Notes: generated by a model from the letters alone, not told the origin. Counted from the first letter of the stretch, positions 7,412-16,820 are shown. The stretch is DNA of 64,000 bases from Muribaculaceae bacterium (GCA_014867205.1 WGUO01000005.1:43108-107107); one strand, 5' to 3'. Program-made: numbers and translations.

Positions 7412-10400
7412 ATGAACAAATTTTTCAGAATGTTGCTTCCCTCTGCGATGCTTCTTGCTGCTGTCGGACTCTACGCACAGTCCGACCTCAAGCTGCACGG
7501 CAAAGGCGAGGCAAGCTCAGCCGAGCAACTGGCGAAGGCCCCTGTGCGGGGCTATGTGGCGCCACGTGTAAAATCGGGAGCGACCGGCAGTCTGACCAGC
7601 CTGCGGACACAGTCGCGCCCCGTCACTCTCAGGGCCTCCGGTCCCATGCGCGAGAATGGAGGAACCTTTGAGTATGTAGCCGACCTGAAGGGTATGGTTT
7701 TCGGGACACCCTCAACCACCCTCAACAGCATTGCTCCTGACGGCACGCTTACACCCAATCCGTCGATCTCACTTTCAACCGGCATGTGTGTGGCAAGCGG
7801 CGGATACGGCACCGACGACACATACTATGTGACGCTGACGTATGCCTATCCGGGATTCAACATCTTCTATGCCTTCGCGTATGACACCGAGACATGGCAG
7901 ATGCTCCCCGGATGGCCGCGCACGGTATCGCAGCGATTCATGTCGACCGACCTTACATATGATCCTTCCGATGGCCTGGTCTATGGCTGTTTTACCAATG
8001 ATGATGCTACAGGATATGAATTCGGCACCGTCAATTTCGCCGATGGCGAGCGGGCCACAATCAGCGCGCTTCCTGCCGCATGGAACGCCATAGCCGCTGA
8101 CAAACAAGGCAATCTCTATGCGATAGACATGGAGGGTACACTGCTTAAAGTAAATAAGGAGAACGGCGAGACAACCGAGGTCGGCGCAACCGGTTTTGAG
8201 CCTCAGAACCTCTCTTCGGCCACCTTTGACCATAAGACAGGCAAACTCTACTGGACAGTCTCGACCGATACCGAGGGCTTCTATTGCGAGGTCGACACCG
8301 AGACAGGCTCGGCCACCAAGATTGCAGATTTCCCTGGCGCCGAGGAGGTATATGGCCTTTACGTGCTTCCCCCGGAGGCTGAGGACCGCGCCCCGGCCGC
8401 CCCGACAAACCTCAGCCTGAACTTCGTTGACGCCAGTCTGAGCGGCACATTGACATTCGATGCTCCGGCCACTCTGTTCCGCGGCGAGGCCGGCGAGGGA
8501 GAAATGAATTACCGTGTCATGTCTGACGGTGAGCAACTTGCAACGGGTAGCACCACCTATGGAGCAACCGGTGTCGAGACCCCCGAGTTCAGTGTCCCTG
8601 CTCCCGGCCGATATACATTCACCCTCTATTGCTCGAACGATGAGGGTGACAGCCCCAAGGCAGAGATTGAGAAGTTTATCGGCGCAGACGCCCCGATGGG
8701 GGTTTCCGGAGCCACTGCATCCTACGCTGACGGCATCTTCACGGTTACATGGAACGCCCCGGCGGCAAGTGCCAACGGCGGCTATATCAATCCCGACGAG
8801 GTGACCTATACTGTAACCCGTATGCCTGACAATGTTGTCGTGGCCGAGGGCATCAAGGATACGTCGGTCACCGACGCCGTGGCCGTGCCGGAGTCTTTCG
8901 TGAAATATAAATATGCAATCCAGGCGGAATATGACGGCTACAAGTCAATGACCGTGAACACAAACGGCATAGGCCTCGGCAACATCCTGCCTCCGTTCAC
9001 CGACGATTTCTCTGACATGACGTTCGTGGAGAGCTATACCACGATAGATGGTAACGGCGACGGCCGCTGCTGGGGAGCCTTTATCGGCATGGCACAGGGC
9101 ATGGGTCCGGTCTACGGGTCTGAGAACTCCACCGCCGACGAATGGCTTATAACCCCGGCCGTCAGACTCGAGGGCGGCAAGTTCTACAAGTTCGGAATCG
9201 ACGCCGCCACCATGGGCTCAACCTGGACAGAGAACTTTGATGTCGTGCTCGGAACATCACCCGACGTCGAGGGTATGACCGAAACATTCATATCAGGTGC
9301 CGAGGTTTCTACCTCCGGCTTTATGGAGACAAAGCATTTCGAGGAGTATTTCGGAGTTCCCGAGGATGGCGTCTACTATATCGGCATTCATTACAACACT
9401 CCCGAGAACGCCTACTTCCTGCTGCTTGACAACCTCTCGATATCGGAGCCGATCGACGCCATGTCGCCCGGTCATGTCGAGAATCTGACCGTGACTCCCT
9501 GGCCCGAGGGCGAGAAGAAAGTCACAGTCGCGTTTACTGCACCATCCACTGACCTGCAGGGGGAGCCTCTGCCGTTCCTCGACAAGGTCGAGATAAGGCT
9601 TGACGACGCGCCGCTGCATACAGTCAGCGATGTCACTCCGGGCGCTGAGGTGAGTGTTGACCTTGACATACCGACCAGCGGAATGCATAAGTTTACGGTA
9701 ATCGCCGTCAATGGCGAGACCGAGGGCCGTCCAGTTGAGACCGAGGTGCATGTCGGACTCAATGTGCCTGTCGCTCCCGCCACTGCGAGTGCCGTATGCG
9801 ACTATGCCGACGGAAGCGTCACAATCTCCTGGGATGCCGTCAGCACGGATATCGACGGCAAGACAATTCCCGCCGATGAGATCTCATACCTCATCGTAAG
9901 GCTTATAGGCAGCGAGCAGCAGATGGTGATGTCAGGCATAAAGGGCACTCAATACTCATATATGCCCCTTGCCTCCAGTACAGCCGACCAGGAGTTCTTC
10001 CAGTACGCAGTCTTCGCTCAGGCCGAGGCCGGGTATTCCAAGGGCTCTATCACAGGCATGATTGCTGTCGGTGCACCTGACGGTATGCCCTGGGTCGAGT
10101 CATTCCCCAATGGCGGAATCACGCATATCTTCGCAGCATATCCACTTGACGGCACAAACGGCGCATGGGCCAATTATAACGATCAGAGCTTCTCGATGGG
10201 CGTTAAGAGCTATGACGGCGACAACGGCATGATCGGAATGTACGGACCCGCCATAGGTGATGCCGCACGCCTCTTCAGCGGCCGCATCGACTTCACGGGC
10301 ATGGAACATCCCACCCTGACGTTCTTTACCTTCAATCTGCAGAACGCCGACCAGGTGCTTGACACGAACGAGCTCACCATACTCGTCGACAGGAATGACG

Positions 10401-11971
10401 GCAACGGTTTCGTGCCTGTCACCACTTTCGTCATCAATGATCTGGCTGGTGGCGTGCGTGGCTGGGCCAAGGGCACTGTAGACCTGACGGAGTTTGCCGG
10501 CATGACGGTACAGCTTGCATTCGACGCAGTGACCAGGTCTTATCTCTATACGATAATCGATCTGCTTGAGATCAATGACCGCCGCAATAATGACCTCTCC
10601 CTGCTGTCGATCCAGGCACCGCGCGGTGTCGATGTCGACAAGGAGTTCGAGGTCGCTGTGGAAGTGGAGAATGCAGGGCGCCTTGCATCGGGCAACTATA
10701 ATGTCGCTCTCTTCAAGGGTGCCGATAAGGTGTCGGAAATAGAGGGCACACCGCTCGAGCCGGGTGAGATACGCTCCCATAAGTTCAATTGCACACTCGG
10801 CGCTACAGACGACACTGACAATGTTATGTATGCCGAGATCACGACTCCCGACGAGGTCGAGCTCAACAACCGCAGCGAGGACGTGACGGTGCATGTTCAC
10901 CATAACGCATATCCCGGAGTGCGCGACCTCGAGGCCACGCATACCGACTCGAGGACTGTAGAACTCACCTGGAAGGCACCGGAACTGCTCTCTGACGCGG
11001 AATCTGTCATAACTGATGACTTCGAGGATGCCGAGACTTCCGAGACATTCCCCACCGAGTATGGCAACTGGAAGTTTGTCGACCGCGACGGCGGCTACAT
11101 CGGCGGAATGAGGGGCGTTGAGCTTCCGGGTATCCAGACCGGCTCGCAGCAGTCGTTCTGGGTGATGGACGCTGACCATCCCGTGTTCCACGGCAACCAG
11201 AGCTATGCCGCTAACTCCGGCAGCAAGTATCTGGCCCAGATGTATACCATGAACCGTACTGCCGACTCTCCGGTGCCCTGCGATGACTGGATCATCTCTC
11301 CCTGGCTCAACGAGAACTCACAGACTGTCGGGTTCTATGCCCGCAGTTATGGAAATGACGAAACCAATGAGCGTTTCCAGTTCCTCTACTCGACCACGGG
11401 CAACGAGCCTGACGACTTCGTGAGCGTGGAGACTGTTTCCGCTGTGCCTCATGAATGGACTAAGTATGGTTTCGAGGTGCCCGAGGGAGCGCGTTTCTTC
11501 GCGATCCGCTGCACGTCGATCTTCGAGTTCATGCTCTTCATTGACGACATAACATATATACCTGCCAACGCGTCGAACCTTGTCCTCAGCGGCTACAATG
11601 TGTATGCCGACGGCGTGAAGATCGCCGATGTGGCTCCCGAAGCGACGGGATATACCGACGTCTGGTCAGAGCCTAAGACCGGCGACATCCGGTATGCGGT
11701 AAGTGCTGTCTACACCATCGGCGAGTCAAAGTGTGCAAGCCTCACACTTGACACTTCGGCAGTCGAGGGTATCTCCGGCGACAACGTTGTCGTGGAGGGG
11801 GGCAAAGGCAGCATCCGTGTTGCGGGAGCCGACGGTGCGGTGACCGTATGGAGTGCCGACGGTGTCCAGGTGTACGGAGCGCTTGTAAGCGGCGAACAGA
11901 CAATCCGGGTAAATGCCGGAGTCTACATGGTCCGCTATGCCGGTCGCACCGCCAAGGTGATGGTAAGATAA
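7412..11971 (+). CDS. giant T9SS-secreted protein with choice-of-anchor J and FN3 domains
   Basis: A 1519-residue surface or extracellular protein with a signal peptide ending near VGLYAQ. Residues about 70-310 look like a beta-propeller (repeated phrases such as DGLVYGCF, GNLYAIDMEGTLLKV, GKLYWTV). FN3-like segments then alternate with three MAM-like choice-of-anchor J domains near 530-680, 890-1055 and 1200-1385 (DEWLITPA, DDWIISPW). A CARDB-like Ig domain lies near 1060-1165 (FEVAVEVENAGR). The last 75 residues are a T9SS sorting domain ending in GRTAKVMVR. No catalytic motif is seen, so adhesion or ligand binding is the best guess. It is colinear with the 1518-residue protein at 20827-25383, so the two are paralogues. 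The divergent regulator at 5548-7227 is the likely controller. Confidence 0.9.
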   Translation: MNKFFRMLLPSAMLLAAVGLYAQSDLKLHGKGEASSAEQLAKAPVRGYVAPRVKSGATGSLTSLRTQSRPVTLRASGPMRENGGTFEYVADLKGMVFGTPSTTLNSIAPDGTLTPNPSISLSTGMCVASGGYGTDDTYYVTLTYAYPGFNIFYAFAYDTETWQMLPGWPRTVSQRFMSTDLTYDPSDGLVYGCFTNDDATGYEFGTVNFADGERATISALPAAWNAIAADKQGNLYAIDMEGTLLKVNKENGETTEVGATGFEPQNLSSATFDHKTGKLYWTVSTDTEGFYCEVDTETGSATKIADFPGAEEVYGLYVLPPEAEDRAPAAPTNLSLNFVDASLSGTLTFDAPATLFRGEAGEGEMNYRVMSDGEQLATGSTTYGATGVETPEFSVPAPGRYTFTLYCSNDEGDSPKAEIEKFIGADAPMGVSGATASYADGIFTVTWNAPAASANGGYINPDEVTYTVTRMPDNVVVAEGIKDTSVTDAVAVPESFVKYKYAIQAEYDGYKSMTVNTNGIGLGNILPPFTDDFSDMTFVESYTTIDGNGDGRCWGAFIGMAQGMGPVYGSENSTADEWLITPAVRLEGGKFYKFGIDAATMGSTWTENFDVVLGTSPDVEGMTETFISGAEVSTSGFMETKHFEEYFGVPEDGVYYIGIHYNTPENAYFLLLDNLSISEPIDAMSPGHVENLTVTPWPEGEKKVTVAFTAPSTDLQGEPLPFLDKVEIRLDDAPLHTVSDVTPGAEVSVDLDIPTSGMHKFTVIAVNGETEGRPVETEVHVGLNVPVAPATASAVCDYADGSVTISWDAVSTDIDGKTIPADEISYLIVRLIGSEQQMVMSGIKGTQYSYMPLASSTADQEFFQYAVFAQAEAGYSKGSITGMIAVGAPDGMPWVESFPNGGITHIFAAYPLDGTNGAWANYNDQSFSMGVKSYDGDNGMIGMYGPAIGDAARLFSGRIDFTGMEHPTLTFFTFNLQNADQVLDTNELTILVDRNDGNGFVPVTTFVINDLAGGVRGWAKGTVDLTEFAGMTVQLAFDAVTRSYLYTIIDLLEINDRRNNDLSLLSIQAPRGVDVDKEFEVAVEVENAGRLASGNYNVALFKGADKVSEIEGTPLEPGEIRSHKFNCTLGATDDTDNVMYAEITTPDEVELNNRSEDVTVHVHHNAYPGVRDLEATHTDSRTVELTWKAPELLSDAESVITDDFEDAETSETFPTEYGNWKFVDRDGGYIGGMRGVELPGIQTGSQQSFWVMDADHPVFHGNQSYAANSGSKYLAQMYTMNRTADSPVPCDDWIISPWLNENSQTVGFYARSYGNDETNERFQFLYSTTGNEPDDFVSVETVSAVPHEWTKYGFEVPEGARFFAIRCTSIFEFMLFIDDITYIPANASNLVLSGYNVYADGVKIADVAPEATGYTDVWSEPKTGDIRYAVSAVYTIGESKCASLTLDTSAVEGISGDNVVVEGGKGSIRVAGADGAVTVWSADGVQVYGALVSGEQTIRVNAGVYMVRYAGRTAKVMVR

Positions 11972-12007
11972 TCCGCGTATAGAATAAAACAATAATCCAG
12001 ATGACAA

Positions 12008-12039
12008 ATGAGCCGGTCCAGTGGGGCCGGCTCATTTTT
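12008..12039 (+). terminator. terminator of the giant T9SS gene
   Basis: ATGAGCCGG (12008-12016) pairs with CCGGCTCAT (12027-12035), followed by TTTTT. Confidence 0.88.
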
Positions 12040-12090
12040 ATAGGATGTCTTGTGTTTGTGGTGAGGTTCAGTGCATTGAGGTGAGAATGA

Positions 12091-12609
12091 TTACTTTTTA
12101 GTGCGGATGATGGGAACGTTCTTGAAGGTGAGGTTGCCCTGGCGGTTTGCGTCGATGTTTATGCCGATCTTTACCACGCTCATGGTGTTGAGGGCCTGCG
12201 GCACACCCATGAACTGCAGTCCCTGCTCGATGAGCTCGACCTTGACCGGGACGTCCTGCGGTGTGTCATGCCTGAATGCGCCGCTTGTGTCGACGCCATA
12301 GACGTTGCCGGCGGCATCGACCGCAAGCATCTTCTGGTTCTTGATGCTGCTTCCGAATGTGGCCGACTGCTTCTCGGTGTGGTTGGTGACCTTGAGCACG
12401 AGGTAGAGGTTGCCCGGCTGGCCGTCATCGCCCACCTCGTAGAGGCCTACCGGCTCGACTGTCATGAACTCGGCAATCGGATTAGCCGCTGGCTGCGCGT
12501 TCTCTTGGGGGTTGCCGGCGGGTTCCCCTGTGGTCAGGGCGTTTGCGACGGGAGCGCAAATCATAGCGGCGGCAGATAGAAAAAGGGCCGTGATTGTCTT
12601 TGCTTTCAT
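12091..12609 (-). CDS. secreted hypothetical protein
   Basis: A 172-residue protein with a signal peptide (MKAKTITALFLSAAAMICAPVANA). A low-complexity Pro/Ala/Asn linker follows, then a beta-rich domain of about 120 residues (LYLVLKVTNHTEKQ, DAAGNVYGVDTSG, LNTMSVVKIGINID). The text recalls small secreted proteins that measure or modulate extracellular ligands (DUF4352-like), but I cannot place it in a family. It lies 43 nt downstream of the DegT-type aminotransferase gene on the same strand, so it may be co-transcribed with it; no functional link is evident. Confidence 0.75.
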   Translation of the reverse strand: MKAKTITALFLSAAAMICAPVANALTTGEPAGNPQENAQPAANPIAEFMTVEPVGLYEVGDDGQPGNLYLVLKVTNHTEKQSATFGSSIKNQKMLAVDAAGNVYGVDTSGAFRHDTPQDVPVKVELIEQGLQFMGVPQALNTMSVVKIGINIDANRQGNLTFKNVPIIRTKK

Positions 12610-12652
12610 ATCTATTATATTTTAGGGGTTGTTATGGGTGTTAATCATGGAT

Positions 12653-13753
12653 TCAACGGAAGCCGTTGACCAGGGCGGCGACGCGGTGCGCCTGCTCGTC
12701 GGTCATGACCGGCGACATCGGCAGCGAGAGCTCGTTGGCGTGGATTGACTCCGTGATGGGAAGTGACAGGCCTGCCCACTCGGCGTAGCACTCCTGGCGG
12801 TGGGGCGGTATCGGGTAATGTATCAGCGTCTGCACGCCGTTATCGGCGAGGTATCTCTGCAACTCGTCGCGCCGGTCCGCCAGTATGGGAAAGATGTGGA
12901 ACACATTCGCTGTCATGTCGGGAGACGGGGGGAGCGTCACCTCCGGGTGCGAGATCTCGTCATAATATATGCGGGCCACGCGGCGGCGGCGGTCATTGTC
13001 GGCGTCGAGGTGGCGCAGTTTCACGTCGAGCACGGCTGCCTGGATCTCGTCGAGCCGGGAGTTGCGGCCGCAATACTTGAAGACATATTTGCGCTCGGAG
13101 CCGTAATTGGCCAGGGTGCGCACGGTCAGGGCCAGTTCGGCGTCCTCGGTGGTGACGGCACCGCCGTCGCCCATGGCGCCGAGGTTCTTGCCCGGATAGA
13201 AACTATGGCAGCCGGCGAGCCCGAGACTACCGGTTCGGCGGTCACCGTAGAGGCAGCCGTGGGCCTGGGCATTGTCCTCGATGAGCATCAGCCCGTGGCG
13301 TCGGCAAATCTCGCCGATCCGCTCACTGTAGGCGCAGCGCCCGTAGAGATGCACAATCAGCATGGCGCGGGTGCGCGGGGAAATGGCCTCTTCAATCTTG
13401 TCGGGGTCAATCTGAAGTGTAACCGGGTCAGGCTCAACTAAGACCGGCTTCAGGCCGTTGTCAGTCAGCGCGAGTATCGAGGCGATATAGGTATTTGCCG
13501 GGACTATCACCTCGTCGCCCCGGTGGAGACGTCCGAGCTCGATAAGGGCGCGGAAGACCAGGATGAGGGCGTCGAGACCGTTGGCGCATCCCACGGCGTA
13601 GCGTGTGCCGATATAGGCCGCGTAGTTGCGCTCGAACCGCTCGTTCTCAGCGCCTTGCAGATACCAGCCTGAGTTGACTGCGCGGGTCACGGCCTCGTTT
13701 ATCTCCTCGCCATGGGCGGCGTTGACCGCCCCGAGGTCAAGAAATTTAATCAT
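12653..13753 (-). CDS. DegT/DnrJ/EryC1/StrS-family sugar aminotransferase
   Basis: A 366-residue PLP-dependent enzyme expected to transaminate a nucleotide-linked keto-sugar for surface polysaccharide or O-antigen synthesis in the cytoplasm. Family marks are the N-terminal FLDLGAVNAAHGEEI, the GCANGLDAL PLP-contact region, the LIEDNAQAHG aspartate region and FYPGKNLGAMGDGG carrying the Schiff-base lysine K189. I choose the ATG at 13753. The frame stays open to 14026, but the extra 91 codons run through a tandem repeat and past the promoter. The similarity is closest to FdtB/QdtB-like 3-aminotransferases, but substrate assignment is uncertain. No other sugar-pathway genes are nearby. Confidence 0.93.
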   Translation of the reverse strand: MIKFLDLGAVNAAHGEEINEAVTRAVNSGWYLQGAENERFERNYAAYIGTRYAVGCANGLDALILVFRALIELGRLHRGDEVIVPANTYIASILALTDNGLKPVLVEPDPVTLQIDPDKIEEAISPRTRAMLIVHLYGRCAYSERIGEICRRHGLMLIEDNAQAHGCLYGDRRTGSLGLAGCHSFYPGKNLGAMGDGGAVTTEDAELALTVRTLANYGSERKYVFKYCGRNSRLDEIQAAVLDVKLRHLDADNDRRRRVARIYYDEISHPEVTLPPSPDMTANVFHIFPILADRRDELQRYLADNGVQTLIHYPIPPHRQECYAEWAGLSLPITESIHANELSLPMSPVMTDEQAHRVAALVNGFR

Positions 13754-13770
13754 ACTGTCAGATTTATACC

Positions 13771-13779
13771 GCAAAGTTA
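13771..13779 (-). promoter_or_regulatory. -7 element of the aminotransferase promoter
   Basis: The complement reads TAACTTTGC, a consensus -7 box 17 nt upstream of the start at 13753. The -33 is weak (TTTC, complement of 13799-13802). The 23-bp repeat array begins about 50 nt further upstream. Confidence 0.6.
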
Positions 13780-13827
13780 ACACGATATCCGAAAATATGA
13801 AACCTCCGGCCCCAAAATTAACAAAAT

Positions 13828-13986
13828 CGCCAAAGTGCCGAATGAAAATGCGCCAAACAACCGAATGAAAATGCGCCAAACTGCCGAATGAAATCCGGCC
13901 AAACTGCCGAATGAAAATTCGCCAAACAGCCGAATGGAATCCGGCCAAACTGCCGAATAAAAATGCGCCAAACAACCGAATTGTAG
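13828..13986. repeat. seven-copy 23-bp tandem repeat array
   Basis: Seven head-to-tail units begin at 13828, 13851, 13874, 13897, 13920, 13943 and 13966, spaced exactly 23 bp. The core is CCAAACTGCCGAATG with variants such as CCAAACAACCGAATG, and the A-rich remainder varies. The array fills the gap between the divergent aminotransferase and ATPase promoters, and its last unit runs into the ATPase promoter. Related copies lie at 16119-16158, beyond the ATPase and the next gene. There are no spacers between units, so it is not a CRISPR array. Confidence 0.97.
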
Positions 13987-13997
13987 TTTTTTTTTTG

Positions 13998-14006
13998 TAT
14001 CTTTGC
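13998..14006 (+). promoter_or_regulatory. -7 element of the DUF4143 ATPase promoter
   Basis: TATCTTTGC is a consensus -7 box 20 nt upstream of the ATG at 14027. The expected -33 position (about 13974-13977) falls inside the seventh 23-bp repeat and does not match TTTG, so factor-dependent activation through the repeats is possible. Confidence 0.6.
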
Positions 14007-14026
14007 GATTGTACAAACTCAGACAT

Positions 14027-15310
14027 ATGACTAAGATAGAAATATATAGGCCAAGAATCGCTGATAGATTGCTGGCTCGGAAACTCAGAGGAAAAGGGGC
14101 CGTCTTAATCGAGGGCCCAAAATGGTGTGGCAAGACCACAACAGCAGAGCAACTCGCAAGGAGTGTTCTTTATGTATCGGAGCCAGGCAAGGTAAATCAG
14201 AACATAGAGTTGTCACGTCTTAATCCCTCATTGCTATTGCAAGGAGAGAAACCTCGGCTTTTAGACGAGTGGCAGGTAGCCCCATTGCTATGGGATGCAA
14301 TCAGGTTTGATGCAGACCACAGTGCATTGCTTGGTCTCTATATATTGACGGGCTCTTGCGTGCCGGCCGATATGAGTGATGTGATACATAGTGGTACCGG
14401 GCGTTTCGGATGGCTTAAGATGCGACCGATGTCACTGTGGGAGTCCGGAGAATCATCAGGCGAAGTATCAATCAGAGATTTATTTGAAAACGAAACAGAG
14501 GTTTCCGGTATGTCGAGGATAGATCTGACCCGAATGGCGTTTCTTTGCTGCCGTGGAGGTTGGCCTCTTTCCCTTGATATGGATGAGGAGATTGCCCTCG
14601 ACCAGGCTTTTGATTATCTGGATGCTGTTGAGCATCGAGATATTCAGAGGGTAGATGGTGTTGACCGGGAACCCTCAAGAGTGCACCGGCTGTTGCGTTC
14701 CTATGCGCGGCATCAGGGAGCACAGGCAACCCTTGCGGTAATCCAGCAGGATCTTGCTTCGAATGAGGGCGAGCGCCTTGATACCGACACGATTGCCTCA
14801 TATATAAAGGCATTGAAAAGCATTTTCGTGGTGGAGGATGTGGAGGCTTGGAATCCAAACCTTCGTTCCAAGACGGCTATCCGCAGTTCGGATACACGTT
14901 ATTTCATAGATCCGTCGATAGCCACTGCGGCGTTGGGTCTCGGGCCGAACGACCTTATCAACGACCTGAATACATTTGGCCTTATTTTCGAGACACTTTG
15001 TATGCGGGACTTACGTGTATATGCCGAGGCATGCGATGGTAAGGTGTATCATTACCGAGATAAAAACGGACTCGAATGTGATGCCGTAATGCATTTGCGT
15101 AATGGTCGTTACGGCCTTATAGAGATTAAACTTGGAGGCGATCACCTGATAAACGAGGGTGCGAAGACACTTAAGGCTCTGTCAGAAAAGATAGATACGG
15201 ATAAAATGAAAGCCCCGTCATTCCTGATGGTTCTTACGGCAGTCGGCGATTATGCTTATCGCCGCGACGACGGCGTGTATGTTGTCCCGATTGGTGCTCT
15301 AAAGGATTGA
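14027..15310 (+). CDS. AAA-type ATPase with C-terminal DUF4143 domain
   Basis: A 427-residue cytoplasmic protein. Walker A is GPKWCGKTTT (residues 30-39). LLDEWQ serves as the Walker B-like acidic motif, and LYILTGS as a sensor-like strand. The DUF4143 part contains ECDAV (D352) and LIEIKLG (E366 and K368), which have the D...ExK spacing of the PD-(D/E)XK nuclease fold; activity is not proven for the family. The start is the ATG at 14027, just after a -7 box; an earlier TTG overlaps that box. Codon use is visibly less GC-rich than in neighbouring genes, which together with the flanking repeats suggests acquisition as a module. Such ATPases are often multi-copy in gut Bacteroidales. The next gene follows after 35 nt. 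Confidence 0.9.
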   Translation: MTKIEIYRPRIADRLLARKLRGKGAVLIEGPKWCGKTTTAEQLARSVLYVSEPGKVNQNIELSRLNPSLLLQGEKPRLLDEWQVAPLLWDAIRFDADHSALLGLYILTGSCVPADMSDVIHSGTGRFGWLKMRPMSLWESGESSGEVSIRDLFENETEVSGMSRIDLTRMAFLCCRGGWPLSLDMDEEIALDQAFDYLDAVEHRDIQRVDGVDREPSRVHRLLRSYARHQGAQATLAVIQQDLASNEGERLDTDTIASYIKALKSIFVVEDVEAWNPNLRSKTAIRSSDTRYFIDPSIATAALGLGPNDLINDLNTFGLIFETLCMRDLRVYAEACDGKVYHYRDKNGLECDAVMHLRNGRYGLIEIKLGGDHLINEGAKTLKALSEKIDTDKMKAPSFLMVLTAVGDYAYRRDDGVYVVPIGALKD

Positions 15311-15345
15311 TAAGTATATGAACTTGAATTAAATTTCAGATTCTT

Positions 15346-16095
15346 GTGAAATTCTCTGGATTCGTTTTGCGGGGAGTCGTGGCTCCGATTTATTTAATAG
15401 TGGCGGTCGCGATTCTGTCACCGCTGTCTGTCATGGCTCAGCAGACTGATGAGGTAGGTGTCGGGCATACGGCTATGCCTGCTATGGATGCCGATGCTGA
15501 TAACAATGTGAAGGTTAGATTCTGTGCCAGAGGCGCCCTCGACCTGAACATAGATTCGTATATGTGGGCTAAAATGAGTGAGGACGAGGAACTGAGACCG
15601 GGGGGACGGCTCAGTTTCTCGACCATCTTCACATGGCCTTCCCGCTGGTTTGTAGATGCATCTCTGTTTTTCGGATATGATACAGCCTACATTCTGACAC
15701 CTTATCACCATTACCATACTAATTCCAGACTTGACAAAGGATTGGTGGGAATTTCAGTGACACCTGGCTATACGCTGGAGTTTACTCCTGATGTCGGCAT
15801 GTCGATCTTTGTCGGCGCAGAGTTCACTTGCGGATTGTTCGGTAATCTGCGCTATCCGGGCGTAGACCGGAAACTGTCACTTTACGGCGATGGCCTTTGG
15901 CGTAGATGCAACGTCGCGCCGAAACTTGGATTGGAAGTCGGGCTTAAGGATTTTGCAGTAGGATATTCGGTCAGCGTCGGGCTAATCCGAATGAACCGTC
16001 AGGACATCTTCTGCCATAAGACCATCAACGAGTTGTCAATGGCAATAACCCTCTCATACTATTTCGCCGAACGCATACTCTCCAAAGCAAAATAA
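15346..16095 (+). CDS. predicted outer-membrane beta-barrel protein
   Basis: A 249-residue protein starting at a GTG; no in-frame ATG exists upstream before a stop. The signal peptide ends near SVMAQQ. The mature part alternates polar and aromatic residues in strands of barrel type (WFVDASLFFGYDTAYIL, GLVGISVTPGYTLEFTP, LSMAITLSYYF), resembling small Bacteroidota outer-membrane proteins. The last strand is followed by a short basic tail instead of ending in a terminal aromatic residue. It lies 35 nt after the DUF4143 ATPase and the 23-bp repeat reappears 24 nt after its stop, so the two genes look like one unit. No known family was recognised. Confidence 0.7.
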   Translation: MKFSGFVLRGVVAPIYLIVAVAILSPLSVMAQQTDEVGVGHTAMPAMDADADNNVKVRFCARGALDLNIDSYMWAKMSEDEELRPGGRLSFSTIFTWPSRWFVDASLFFGYDTAYILTPYHHYHTNSRLDKGLVGISVTPGYTLEFTPDVGMSIFVGAEFTCGLFGNLRYPGVDRKLSLYGDGLWRRCNVAPKLGLEVGLKDFAVGYSVSVGLIRMNRQDIFCHKTINELSMAITLSYYFAERILSKAK

Positions 16096-16820
16096 TCCGT
16101 GTCGCCGGACTGAGAAATCTCCAAACTGCCGAATGGAAGACGGCCAAACTGCCGATTTGCCAATCATTTTTAGTAATTTCCCGCTGACTCTATATGTAGT
16201 CCGGAACAGTTGGGTATCAGTTGCCAAAGCGAAAAGTATTTCTCATTATGTAATCTCTGAGGGGATTGGCCACGATAGCGACGCAACAACCCTAATCTAT
16301 CTTGTCAGTATTGACATCTCTGTAGTTGGCCGCGCGAATTCTCTTATACTAAAGGTCGTTAATCTAAGCCTCAGTTTCCACCTCGGAGATTGAGGCTGAT
16401 TTGTCTGGCAATCGTCCAATTCTCTTGGTTAGAGATACTAACCCACGTGCAAATCTACGAAATAATTTTGAGATTGCAACTATTTTTAGACTTTTTTTTA
16501 ATGATGCTGAAAACGGATTACCTCACAATGTTTAGCAATTAGTCTTTATTGAATTACTAAACCGCATGATTCCCAATTAGGTTATAGGGCATCCATATCT
16601 CTAACCAAGAGATGGTAATCATGTGCCGACAGCAAGCCATGTATAAACTATGTCTAAATGCGAGATATGAGTTGCTCATCATTGACTCGGAGACTATTGA
16701 ATTTTTCCAAGCCAATGGGAGTTGAAAGCCAGAATACTTTCGAAACGATGGTTTAATAATTATTCTTTTGAAACTGCAAATAGTTGCTAATCATTTATTA
16801 ATAATTAAATAAATTTAATC
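16096..16820. other. 725-bp gene-free region with inverted repeats
   Basis: No convincing gene is present; the stretch is AT-rich and its only longer frame is built partly from the 23-bp repeat. It holds a 7-bp hairpin, AGCCTCA (16367-16373) with TGAGGCT (16391-16397). It also holds a perfect 17-bp inverted repeat: TCTCTTGGTTAGAGATA at 16421-16437 and its complement at 16596-16612, with 158 bp between. This could be a degenerate mobile element, a structured RNA or a regulatory region for the gene at 16821. No clear consensus promoter was found before that gene. Confidence 0.6.
16119..16158. repeat. downstream copies of the 23-bp repeat
   Basis: One complete 23-bp unit (16119-16141) and one partial unit (16142-16158) carry the same CCAAACTGCCGAATG core, in the same orientation as the array at 13828-13986. 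They sit immediately after the barrel-protein gene, so the copies bracket the two-gene module. Confidence 0.92.

Noticed and set aside
10100..11191. Long antisense frame inside the giant T9SS gene
   Set aside because: A consequence of GC-rich codon use; the plus-strand protein has clear domains.
13828..13986. CRISPR array
   Set aside because: Units are contiguous with no unique spacers, and no cas genes are nearby.
13754..14026. N-terminal extension of the DegT-type aminotransferase by 91 codons
   Set aside because: The extension translates the 23-bp repeat in three shifting frames (FGSLAGFHSAVWRIFI-like text) and crosses the promoter; the family start is at 13753.
16133..16393. 86-residue frame after the barrel-protein gene
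   Set aside because: It begins inside the repeat copies, has no family resemblance and ends in a hairpin; treated as non-coding.
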